Of a stretch of DNA of 64,000 nt, positions 55,528 through 64,000 are shown in pieces. Under the pieces are notes generated by a model that was given only the letters and a program-made list of their open reading frames with translations, did no database searches and had not been told where the DNA came from. Position 1 is the first letter of the stretch. Each line of letters opens with the position of its first letter. The stretch comes from Rana temporaria (lineage: Eukaryota; Chordata; Amphibia; Anura; Ranidae): NCBI RefSeq assembly GCF_905171775.1, contig NC_053490.1, forward strand, positions 155,130,469-155,194,468. Direction: 5' to 3'. The position numbers and the translations under genes are program-made.

Positions 55528-55879
55528 CTAAGGCTACTTTTACACCGAGGCATTGAGGGGCATTTTTTGCTGCGCTTTTCGGGCGCTAGTGGGGCACTTT
55601 TAACCCTGGCTAGTAGCTGACAAAGGGTTGAAATCACTCGCAAAGCGGCGCTGCAGCACCACTTTGCTGGCAGTTCGGCGGCGCTGCCCATTGAATTCAA
55701 TGGGCAGGGGTGCTTTATGAGCAGTGTATACACCCCTCCTACAGCGCTGCAAAGATGCGGCTTGCAGGACTTTTTTTACTTCCCTGCCAGCGCACCACTC
55801 CAGTGTAGAGGAGAGGCTCTGCATGCGCTATTTTTAGCGCTATAGCGCCTGTAAAGCACCTCAGTGTGAAAGCAGTCTA
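55528..55879. mobile_element. MITE with TTTACACCGAGGC ends
   Basis: The left end CTAAGGCTACTTTTACACCG matches the complement of CAGTGTGAAAGCAGTCTAA at the right. The interior has GCGCTGCCCATTGAATTC and its complement-like blocks. No coding capacity. Confidence 0.55.
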
Positions 55880-56329
55880 AACCATACATATTTGTATCTG
55901 CATTTTTACAGCTCCACTTTAAATGTAGACTGTAGGATGTCAGAAGCATTGGGCTGATTTGTAAAGGAGCCTTTGTGATCCCTAGTTTATTACCACTAAA
56001 GGATTCTCATAGCAAACTCTACACAGTTGTCCATAATACCATAATCAGAATACTCTCACTCAAGTTAAGAGAAGAAAAAACATTTAATAAAACCATAAGA
56101 TGGGAAATTATATGGACATTTCTACTCCCAGTTAAAATTAGGGATTATTCAAGATATCAGAAGTCTCAGAAATATGATAAACTTTTTTGGGTGCAATTTA
56201 GAATTATCTGCTTCATTGTAATGGCATAATGCTCTATTGTATCCTTTGTGTTATTTTACTGCCAACACGGTATGTATTCGAATATGTCACTTGAACCAGA
56301 TGTTAGGGTATGAAAAGGCTAGTTCAGGT
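55880..56329. other. noncoding gap, nothing recognised
   Basis: A short plus-strand frame at 55975-56229 has no motif I recognise. No other feature is supported. Confidence 0.35.
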
Positions 56330-58114
56330 TAGGGCTGGACTGGGACAAAGATTTGGCCCTGGACTTCATCCAGACCGGCCCACTTTATTTTGGAAACACG
56401 CACAAAAACAGTGTACAAACATTACATTTCTACTAAGGCCTCATTCACATGGTATGTACTAAAGTGTGAAGGCCATGTTAGAAGCATGGGGATGTACAGG
56501 TGTATGGTGGGGGGTAGTATGTACATGAGTGAGGTGTGGAGTGTAGGGTGGGGGGGGGGTAGAATGTATATGAGAGAGGTGTGGAGTGTAGGGTGGGGGT
56601 ATTATGTACATGAGAGAGGTGTAGGGTGGGGGGTATTATGTATATGAGAGGGGTGCGGAGTGTAGGGTGGGGGTATTATGTATATGAGAGGGGTGCAGAG
56701 TGTAGGGTGGGGGGGTAGTATGTATATGAGAGGGGTGCTGAGTGTATAGTGGGGGGGTAGAATGTATATGAGAGGGGTGTGGAGTGTAGGGTGGGGGTAG
56801 TATGTATATGAGAGGGGTGCGGAGTGTATAGTGGGGGGTAGAATGTATATGAGAGGGGTGCAGAGTGTATAGTGGGGGGGTAGAATGTATATGAGAGGGG
56901 TGCGGAGTGTATAGTGGGGGTAGTATGTATATGAGAGGGGTGCGGAGTGTATAGTGGGGGGTAGAATGTATATGAGAGGGGTGCGGAGTGTATAGTGGGG
57001 GGTAGTATGTATATGAGAGGGGTGCGGAGTGTATAGTGGGGGGTAGTATGTATATGAGAGGGGTGCGGAGTGTATAGTGGGGGGTAGAATGTATATGAGA
57101 GGGGTGCGGAGTGTATAGTGGGGGGTAGTATGTATATGAGAGGGGTGCGGAGTGTATAGTGGGGGGTAGTATGTATATGAGAGGGGTGCAGAGTGTATAG
57201 TGGGGGGTAGTATGTATATGAGAGGGGTGCGGAGTGTATAGTGGGGGGTAGTATGTATATGAGAGGGGTGCGGAGTGTATAGTGGGGGGTAGTATGTATA
57301 TGAGAGGGGTGCGGAGTGTATAGTGGGGGGTAGTATGTATATGAGAGGGGTGCGGAGTGTATAGTGGGGGGTAGTATGTATATGAGAGGGGTGCGGAGTG
57401 TATAGTAGGGGGTAGTATGTATATGAGAGGGGTGCGGTGTGTATAGTGGGGGGTAGTATGTATATGAGAGGGGTGCACGTGGTAGAAAAGTGGTATATGG
57501 TGGTGTGATTGAGCCTAATTGTTTGCTCCATCACTGCAGAGACCACCTTGCAGTGACATGTATGGAACAACTGAAGTTCGCAGCACAGCACCAGAATTTG
57601 TTTCCCACCTTGCTGCAGACACTGCTCTCACTGACTTCCCCCTCCCCCATCTCAAGTCCCGACACACAAGTTCTCCCACAAAGCGGCCAGCTCACCTCCC
57701 TCCACACATCCGTTGTCCTGTCCCAGAACGAACTCTAAGCTGCCTCCATAGACCCGGGCACTGCCACAACCCGCTCCACTCCCACTGCTTCTAATCGCAG
57801 TGAGCGGACAGACACAGGGCACAACGTGCTGCGCCGCAGCGCCGAGCACACAGATCGGAGAGGAGCGAGACCGCCGGAGGGTACTGTAGGTGTGCTTCTC
57901 TGAGTGGAGAAAACTTCCGCTTCCTTCACCGCAATTCATTGAGAACATCACCATCCAAGTGGTCAGTCCCTCCCTGGGCAGTACAGCGGTGCTCAAAGTA
58001 ATGGCTGCGCAAGCCGCGCAGCCATTACTTTGACAGGTTGTCACTCAAACCAGCCCACTGAGCCATCGGCCCACTGGGAAACTCCCGGTAGTCCCGATAG
58101 CCAGTCCATCCCTG
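56330..58114. mobile_element. nonautonomous hAT-type element with 8-bp TSD
   Basis: GTTCAGGT at 56322-56329 and 58115-58122 is an exact 8-bp duplication. Ends TAGGGCTGGACTGGGAC and GCCAGTCCATCCCTG are imperfect inverted repeats. The interior contains a 41-bp minisatellite and a perfect hairpin AAGTAATGGCTGCGC / GCGCAGCCATTACTT at about 57998-58033. No transposase is present. Confidence 0.8.
56510..57478. repeat. 41-bp minisatellite
   Basis: About 23 units of GTATGTATATGAGAGGGGTG followed by CGGAGTGTATAGTGGGGGGTA, near-identical towards 56900-57460 and more variable at the left edge. The period is 41 in the homogeneous part. Three units equal 123 bp, so all minus-strand frames stay open over long distances (up to 329 residues); these are artefacts. 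Confidence 0.95.
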
Positions 58115-58299
58115 GTTCAGGTACATCTAGTTCCAATATAATCTTTTAAAATGAATTACACATGTTGTTTTGACCTACCCAGACAAAGCAGCATCAAACA
58201 TTTCACATGCCGCTTCAGGTGAGGTCAGGCTCCACATTCCATGATCACATCTCCTTCACTTTGCTTCACTCATCTCCACCGAAACAATAAATCCTAACA

Positions 58300-58430
58300 G
58301 AAAGAGGAACATTGCACACTGAGATGCAAAATAATATTTTTCCTTTATTAAAATATCCAGCAGGAACAAGCTGGCTATTTTAATAAAGGAAGAATAGTAT
58401 TTTGCATCTCGGTGTGAGGTGTTCCTGTTG
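58300..58430. repeat. short foldback with AATAAAG in the arms
   Basis: Arms of about 60 bp: GAGATGCAAAATAATATTTT...CCTTTATTAAAATA on the left against TATTTTAATAAAGG...ATAGTATTTTGCATCTC on the right, with an AGGAACAAGCT spacer. The layout is a miniature version of the PLE foldbacks, but no ribozyme or TSD is visible. Confidence 0.65.
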
Positions 58431-58559
58431 CTGCTAGAGAAAGCCCTGCTAGACAAAGTACTGCTTTTCTTTAAGACTATACAATTTAGTATTCCAATCC
58501 TTAGAAACAGCTAAGCTCTATTGAAAATTTGTTCTCACACATACTTTACACAACTCTTA

Positions 58560-58949
58560 TGCCGCTTTCTGACCGTTTTCATCAGACTAACCGATCGTGT
58601 GTGGCCCCCATAATTTTTTTATCCATCGGTTAAAAAACTAGGAACTTGTTTTAAAATTATCTGATGGTTAACTAACCGATAGGAAAAAATGATCGTCTGT
58701 AGGCATGTCCACCGGTTAAAAATCCATGCATGCTCAGACTAAATTAGGGGACGGGAGCGCTCGTTCTGGATTTGAACTTCCCCTTTATAGTGCCGTCGTA
58801 CGTGGTTTACGTGACCGCGTTCTGACACGATCGTTTTTTTAACCGATGGTGTGTAGGCACGACTGATCATCAGTCAGCTTCATCGGATAACTGATGAAAA
58901 AATCCATCAATCCGTTTTCATCGGATGGACCGATCGTGTGTACAGGGCA
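58560..58949. mobile_element. Harbinger-type MITE (copy D)
   Basis: TTA at 58557-58559 and 58950-58952. Ends TGCCGCTTTCTGACCG and CGATCGTGTGTACAGGGCA, with ACCGATCGTGTGTGGCCCCC and ACTGATGAAAAAATCCATCA as internal inverted blocks. 390 bp, noncoding. Confidence 0.7.
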
Positions 58950-58954
58950 TTACC

Positions 58955-59559
58955 CATTATTACTATTATTCAGAATTTATATAGTGGCTTTTTATTTTAC
59001 ATAATTAAAGAAGTAAAGTTACAGTACAATTCAATACAGGAGGGTTAATAGGGCCCTGTACAATGTGCAAAGTTCAGGGATGTGCTACATACAGACTGCA
59101 GGGCACCGTGCAGAGTTTCAGGGATGCACTATGCATTAGTAAACAGTGTGCAAACCCACCTCCAACCCCCAAAACTTTATTGCATCTATACTCTCTTCTA
59201 CCTTGCCTGGCTCTAGTACCTTCCTGTGTAGGTCGCTCTTCCTCGCCTTGCAGGGAGATTTTTCTCTTATCCTCTGTAGATCTGTCCCAGCTATGAGTTC
59301 ATGCAGGGATCTGTTAGGTCTGGGAGCCACTGAGAGCAAAGCTGTCCCTTGTACACACAGAAGTCTTGTGTGTTTACAAGTGACAGTGGGAAACGGGAGC
59401 AGAGGGCTAGAGCTGGATGGGGGTGGAATTAAGTTTCTCCACGTTCCAGCTGCAAAACTGGGTGCAAAGGCCACATCACAAGGCCTGGGGGGACAGATTT
59501 GGCTTGTAGGCCTTGTGTTTGACATATGTGCTGTAAGTGATAAGCAAAAGAAGAAAGTA
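58955..59559. other. noncoding repeat-like stretch
   Basis: 58955-59130 contains TTACTATTATTCAGAATTTATATAGTGGC, resembling the ATTATTATTATACAGGATTTATATAG ends of L2-like LINE tails (compare 63470-63505), so it may be part of an inverted or separate tail. The two overlapping frames on opposite strands at 59136-59678 have no domain. Confidence 0.35.
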
Positions 59560-60084
59560 AAAGTACAGTACTTCTTATCTCTTGCCTTGACTATTGCTAC
59601 TCCCTTCTTATTGGCCTGCCTCTCCATAGGGTATCCCCTCTTTAGTCTATCATGAATGCTGCCACCAGACTTATCCACCTTTCCAACTGCTCAGTGTCTG
59701 CCAACCCTCTCCTCCAATCCCTACACTGGCTTCCAATCACCCAGCAAATTAAATTCAAAATACTAACCACAACTTACAAAGCAATCCACAACTCTGCCCC
59801 AAGCTACATCACCAATCTTGTCTGAAACATATCCCAAACCGTCCTCTCCGCTCTTCTCAAGACCTCCTACTGTCAATCTCTTTCATCTCCTCCTCCCATG
59901 CTCGTCTCCAGGATTTCTCCAGAGCCTCTTCCATCCTCTGGAACTCGCTACCTCAACCTGTCTGGCTATCCCCTACTCTTGCTACGTTCAGGCGATGCCT
60001 GAAAACTCATCTCTTCAGGGAAGCCTATCACGTCTCCAACTAATCCTTTACCATTTCCATTAGCTCATTCCCCATAGTTACAAG

Positions 60085-60718
60085 TGTCAGGTCACCTGTG
60101 GCCAGGTGACAAGTGCACCCTGTAGGGGTCAGGGATGCACCACAGGGAAGTGAACCCTATAGCCGACTACTGCTGGCAGGGAGGAAGCGTAACCCAAGAT
60201 CACCCAGGGCGCGGAGTCTAAGACCCAGTTTTGTATTCACCAGAGCCCTTGATGGTAGGGATGGTCTTGGCCGCAACTGGGTCCAGGTCGCGTTCCCGGG
60301 ATTCCTCAAGTCACACTCCGCAGGGAGAAGGGGGAAGCAGCCAGCAGGACAAACAGTGGTGATGGACAGGCCGAGGTCGGGGCAACAGGCAGACAAGGAT
60401 AACCGTGGAACATGCAAATAGTCAGGGGCACAGGCAGACAAGGAAGTCGGGGACAAGCCAAAACGGTACACGGAAGATGAATGTAGCACTCTGCAAACAG
60501 GAACTAGCAATACACTGCAGACAGGAACTAAGCATAGGAACATTGTTGAACAGCACTGCAGACCTGTAGAGCAAAGGTTAATATAGGCTTCCTGGGATGG
60601 ACTAGGGTGGAGCCATACAGGAAGAGGAAGTGATAAGAAGGGAAACCAGAACAGGATCTGCCTCTAATGAACACATGGAGATCAGGTAGGCAGACAGACT
60701 TGATGCATATTCATGACA
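60085..60718 (-). repeat. Gypsy-2 3' LTR
   Basis: 634 bp with TGTCA...TGACA ends. The polypurine tract AAGAGGGAGGG in transcript sense ends 4 nt from its start (60719-60735). The pol frame extends into it as far as 60682. TTGAACAGC (plus strand) at 60546-60554. Confidence 0.9.
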
Positions 60719-61720
60719 GTACCCTCCCTCTTACGAGGCCTCCCCCTTCCCCGCCTGGGTCCGGGTTTAGAGGGAAACTTCAGATGAAAATTCTTCAATA
60801 GACGAGGTGCAAAAACCTCTGATGCAGGAACCCAAGACCTCTCCTCAGGACCAAAGCCTTTCCAATGAACAAGGTACTGAAGAGCGCCTCTACAGAGTCG
60901 GGAATCCAGAACTTGACTGACCTCATATTCCTGATTCTCCTCAGAGACTGGTGCCGTGGTGGGGAGAGGACGAGAGAACCTATTAAGGACTAAAGGCTTC
61001 AGAAGGGAAACATGGAAGGAGTTAGAGATTTTGAGGTTTTTGGGAATCTGAAGTTTGAAACAAACTGGATTCAGCTTAGCCATTATGGTGTATGGACCAA
61101 TGAATCTTGGAGCAAACTTCAGAGAAGGAACTCGGAGCTTGATGTTTCTGGTGGAGAGCCAGACTTTGTCCCCTGGTTGAAGAGAAGGCGGTTTACGCCT
61201 GCGGCGGTCAGCAAAGCCTTTGAATTTGTCGGCAGCTGCCCGGAGGGAATCATGGACGTCGCTCCAGATGGAATTGAATGACTCTTGAGCTGAAGCCAAA
61301 GCTGGGATATCCAGAGAACAGGTCATGGGAAGTGGAAGTTGAGGATGTCTTCCATAAACTGAGAAAAAGGGTGTTCTCTGCGAACTGGTATTTACATGAT
61401 TGTTATGGGAAAATTCCGCCCATGGAAGTAGAGAGGACCAATCGTCATGATGAGCGGAGACTAAGGTACGAAGAAAAACCTCTAACTCCTGATTAACCCT
61501 CTCCGTCAGCCCATTGGATTGAGGATGGTAAGAAGAGGAAAAATCCAAAGCAATATTGAGGGATTTGCAAAAGGCTCTCCAAAAACGAGACGTAAATTGA
61601 ACACCCCTGTCCGAAACAATATGAGAAGGAACCCCATGAAGACGGAAAATCTCTCGAACAAAAATGGGGACCAAGGCAGGAGCAGACGGGAAGGTGATGT
61701 TTCTGGGTCCAATACTCCAC
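60682..61720 (-). CDS. Gypsy-2 truncated integrase with chromodomain
   Basis: The frame has no stop until 60682. Visible parts: VREIFRLHGVPSHIVSDRGV (second catalytic Asp), FTSRFWRAFC, SYHPQSNGLTERVNQELE (catalytic Glu), KFAPRFIGPYTIM (GPF/Y-type motif) and a chromodomain EYEVSQVLDSRLCRGALQYL, HWKGFGPEERSWVP. The zinc finger and first catalytic Asp are lost in the deletion that joins this region to gag near 61720-61735, so the integrase cannot be active. The end of the frame lies inside the 3' LTR. The reading frame upstream of about 61720 has no family similarity. Confidence 0.85.
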
Positions 61721-61732
61721 CTTCTAAATGTA

Positions 61733-62689
61733 TTAGACCTGAGCGTTTCCCGGGCGAAGCGGGCAGGAGGCACGAAGATGGCCCTTGCCTCCACAATAGA
61801 GGCACAAGCCCAGAGTTCTGCGTCTAGCACGTTCTTCGGGTGTTAGTCTGGTCCGGCCCAGCTGCATAGGTTCCTCAGCAGGCAGAGGATGGTCCATGGG
61901 ACGAAGTGAGGGAAGCACAGACTGACTACGACCTAGGGAGTGCTGGTGTCTTTTCTCAATGGACCTCTCCTGAAAACGAATATCGATCTGATTGCACAGG
62001 GAGATGACATCGTCCAGACCGACGGGGATGGTTCTTCCCGCTAATTCGTCCTTCACTCGGTCAGAGAGGCCATGTAAAAAGGTAGCGACCAGGGCCTCAT
62101 TGTTCCAGCTCAATTCAGCTGAGAGTATACGGAACTGAAGAGCATATTGAGCCACTGAACGAGATTCTTGGCGGAGACGTAGCAGAGCACTGGCTGCTGA
62201 AGAGGCCCGAGCCGGCTCTTCAAAGATGTTCCGAAAGAGCTTTAGGAAGTTGAACAGGCTGGAAACTACCGGATCATTCCTCTCCCACATAGGGGCAGCC
62301 CAGGCTAAAGCTTCACCGGAAAGGAGGGAAATAATATAGGCTACCTTTGCCCGATCAGACAAGAAGTTTTGAGGCTGTAGTTCAAAATGGATGGTGCACT
62401 GTCTAAGAAACCCCCTGCAGGCCTTGGAGTCTCCAGAAAAACGGACTGGAGGTGGTAGCTTCAGCGAATGCGACTCTGCGACTGGTGCGACGGGCGCAGC
62501 CGCTGCCGCTGGTTGTACTTGGGGTTGTAGATTCGGGGCTCCCAACGAGGTCTGAAGCTGATCAAAGCGGGAAGCCAGATCCTGAAGGAAACGCATCACC
62601 TGAGCCTGATTAGCTTCATGCGTCTCGAGTCTGTGAACAATGACCTGTAATGGGTCATCTGCAGGAAGCGGCACGTCGGCCAGGTTCAT
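61733..62689 (-). CDS. Gypsy-2 gag, intact
   Basis: 318 residues from ATG at 62689, 12 nt inside the 5' LTR. An N-terminal helix (RLETHEANQAQVMRFLQDLA) is followed by a proline/alanine linker, the gag core LPPPVRFSGDSKACRGFLRQ, FELQPQNFLSDRAKVAYIIS, LLSGEALAWAAPMWER, YALQFRILSAELSWNNEALV, FLHGLSDRVKDELAGRTIPV, and a zinc knuckle LCLYCGGKGHLRASCP close to the end. Gag builds the particle and binds RNA. An intact gag in a copy without pol enzymes fits a nonautonomous element that can still supply structural protein, though its retention could simply reflect young age. Confidence 0.9.
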   Translation of the reverse strand: MNLADVPLPADDPLQVIVHRLETHEANQAQVMRFLQDLASRFDQLQTSLGAPNLQPQVQPAAAAAPVAPVAESHSLKLPPPVRFSGDSKACRGFLRQCTIHFELQPQNFLSDRAKVAYIISLLSGEALAWAAPMWERNDPVVSSLFNFLKLFRNIFEEPARASSAASALLRLRQESRSVAQYALQFRILSAELSWNNEALVATFLHGLSDRVKDELAGRTIPVGLDDVISLCNQIDIRFQERSIEKRHQHSLGRSQSVLPSLRPMDHPLPAEEPMQLGRTRLTPEERARRRTLGLCLYCGGKGHLRASCPLRPGNAQV

Positions 62690-62690
62690 G

Positions 62691-62699
62691 GCTGTTCAA
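62691..62699 (-). promoter_or_regulatory. Gypsy-2 putative primer-binding site (self-priming)
   Basis: In transcript sense TTGAACAGC, 2 nt after the 5' LTR and one base before the gag ATG. Exactly complementary to GCTGTTCAA at 63171-63163. Confidence 0.65.
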
Positions 62700-63162
62700 A
62701 CTGTCAGGTCACCTGTGGCCAGGTGACAAGTGCACCCTGTAGGGGTCAGGGATGCACCACAGGGAAGTGAACCCTATAGCCGACTACTGCTGGCAGGGAG
62801 GAAGCGTAACCCAAGATCACCCAGGGCTCGGAGTCTAAGACCCAGTTTTGTATTCACCAGAGCCCTTGATGGTAGGGATGGTCTTGGCCGCAACTGGGTC
62901 CAGGTCGCATTCCCGGGATTCCTCAAGTCACACTCCGCAGGGAGAAGGGGGAAGCAGCCAGCAGGACAAACAGTGGTGATGGACAGGCCGAGGTCGGGGC
63001 AACAGGCAGACAAGGATAACCGTGGAACATGCAAATAGTCAGGGGCACAGGCAGACAAGGAAGTCGGGGACAAGCCAAAACGGTACACGGAAGATGATCG
63101 TAGCACTCTGCAAACAGGAACTAGCAATACACTGCAGACAGGAACTAAGCATAGGAACACTG

Positions 63163-63171
63163 TTGAACAGC
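63163..63171 (-). promoter_or_regulatory. Gypsy-2 predicted transcript 5' end / self-primer
   Basis: GCTGTTCAA in transcript sense, beginning 31 nt downstream of the first base of the TATA box, the same spacing as in Gypsy-1. Confidence 0.6.
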
Positions 63172-63194
63172 ACTGCAGACCTGTAGAGCAAAGG

Positions 63195-63202
63195 TTAATA
63201 TA
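63195..63202 (-). promoter_or_regulatory. Gypsy-2 TATA box
   Basis: TATATTAA on the minus strand in the 5' LTR; also present in the 3' LTR. Confidence 0.55.
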
Positions 63203-63505
63203 GGCTTCCTGGGATGGACTAGGGTGGAGCCATACAGGAAGAGGAAGTGATAAGAAGGGAAACCAGAACAGGATCTGCCTCTAATGAACACATGGAGATC
63301 AGGTAGGCAGACAGACTTGATGCATATTCATGACAACAAGCTTTTGTACCACCTGCCCCACCCTATTAGATTGTAAGCTTTTCTGAGCAGGGACCTCCTA
63401 ATCCTATTTTATTTTATTGTATTACAACTGTATTGTTTTCCTTGTATAATGTAAAGCGCTGCGTAAACTGTTGGAGCTATATAAATCCTGTATAATAATA
63501 ATAAT

Positions 63506-64000
63506 ATGCTTCCCCAATATGTTTTCAAGGACCACCTAATGATGGGGAGGTTGGGAGTACCAGAGGCAGAGGCTATGAAATGATCCTACAGGTTAGCCTG
63601 AGCGGGGGGCAAGAAAGCAGGAAGTCTTGATAGGAACAAAGAGGATGGTTTGGGTGATATTTTGGGCTTGGGGCAGAGTTGTGAATGGCATGTATGTTGT
63701 TGTTAGTATTTTGAATATTATTAATTTGGTGAGTGGAAGCCAGTGGAGGAATTTGCAGAGAGGGACAGTGAGCACAAAGCTGTTGGTAAAGTGAATATGT
63801 CTGGAAAACACAAATTTGATAGACTAAAAGGAGAATAGCCAGTGTAGGTAGGTAGGAAAGAGTTGCAATAGTTGGGATTAGAGATGTCAAGTGAGTGAGT
63901 TTGTTAAGAAGGAATATATTTAATAAATGCAACAGAGATTAATGTGATATAAAAGTCTTGTTTTTTTCCTATAAAAATAACAAACATGGTATACTTACCT
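63506..64000. other. noncoding end of window, nothing recognised
   Basis: Purine-rich sequence with no motif-bearing frame. The minus-strand frame at 63573-63932 shows no family resemblance. Confidence 0.35.

Larger units (their letters stand above)
60085..63335 (-). mobile_element. Gypsy-2: internally deleted Ty3/Gypsy chromovirus
   Basis: 3251 bp, TSD ACAAG (60080-60084 and 63336-63340), LTRs of 634 bp each. Between them are an intact gag and the end of pol (integrase C-terminal half, chromodomain); protease, RT, RNase H and the integrase N-terminal part are absent. The LTRs differ at about five positions, so insertion was recent. It must have moved using enzymes of a complete relative. 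Confidence 0.9.
62702..63335 (-). repeat. Gypsy-2 5' LTR
   Basis: 634 bp. On the minus strand TATATTAA at 63202-63195 is followed by the predicted transcript start at 63171. Differences from the 3' LTR are single bases only. Confidence 0.9.
59560..63505 (+). mobile_element. L2-like LINE 3' part, interrupted by Gypsy-2
   Basis: The plus strand at 59570-60060 has degraded coding for the C-terminal end of an L2/CR1-type ORF2: SCLDYCYSLLIGLPL, NAATRLIHLSN, LLQSLHWLPITQQIKFKILT, TYKAIHNSAPSYITNL, then a W/L-rich end. After Gypsy-2, 63341-63505 continues with the 3' tail: TTAGATTGTAAGCTTTTCTG, GCAGGGACCTCC, GTAAAGCGCTGCGTAAACTG and an ATAATAATAATA repeat end. Several stops; nonfunctional. Confidence 0.7.

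Noticed and set aside
56602..57591. Long minus-strand frames of 329 and 280 residues with repeated HPSHIH/TPLIYILPP motifs
   Set aside because: They are the 41-bp minisatellite read in rotating frames; the period keeps every frame open and there is no start context or domain.
59136..59678. Overlapping frames of 169-180 residues on opposite strands
   Set aside because: No domain, no conserved motif, and the region borders a LINE tail; likely chance.

Overview
The window reads as repeat-packed intergenic DNA of an amphibian, most likely a ranid frog. That call is inference: the mixture of PIF/Harbinger-type MITEs with GTACACACGA-like ends, L1-like LINEs, Tc1 and hAT DNA transposons, sushi-like chromodomain Gypsy elements, Penelope-like elements (PLEs) and L2-like LINE tails is what I recognise from frog genomes, and no database was searched. 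I find no convincing host gene, tRNA, rRNA or CRISPR array. Every long reading frame belongs to a mobile element.

Layout. 0-13.5 kb: interspersed repeats and MITEs (including a three-level nest at 2.48-3.62 kb), a PLE relic and an old retroviral pol relic. 13.59-20.15 kb: a Penelope-like retroelement with an open RT + GIY-YIG frame, arranged as a head-to-head foldback with a 15-bp target-site duplication (TSD) and a hammerhead-ribozyme fold in each arm. 20.4-23 kb: further foldback repeats. 23.05-31.19 kb: a Tc1 element interrupted by an L1-like element (L1-B), itself interrupted by a second L1-like element (L1-A). 31.3-35.1 kb: a minisatellite and an interspersed repeat holding two more PLE-tail insertions, one a near-palindrome with its own 15-bp TSD and hammerhead folds. 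35.1-54.2 kb: one minus-strand L1-like element (L1-C) split into at least six pieces by a 5.8-kb hAT transposon (8-bp TSD), a 433-bp tandem duplication, a 7.8-kb Gypsy chromovirus (Gypsy-1, itself carrying an L1 fragment), a Harbinger-type MITE and a probable solo LTR. 54.2-59.5 kb: MITEs and a hAT-type nonautonomous element that contains a 41-bp minisatellite. 59.5-63.5 kb: an L2-like LINE tail split by a short Gypsy element (Gypsy-2) that has lost protease, RT and RNase H.

Three things stand out. First, the PLE copies look like insertions in which both target-site ends primed reverse transcription, leaving inverted arms that each carry a hammerhead ribozyme; in two copies the shorter arm starts at a 3-4 nt match to the target. 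Second, both Gypsy elements, although different in sequence, have a 9-nt segment just inside the 5' LTR that is exactly complementary to the predicted first 9 nt of the transcript, with the two pairs covarying; this is the signature of Tf1-type self-priming. Third, precise TSDs allow the order of nested insertions to be reconstructed over about 30 kb.
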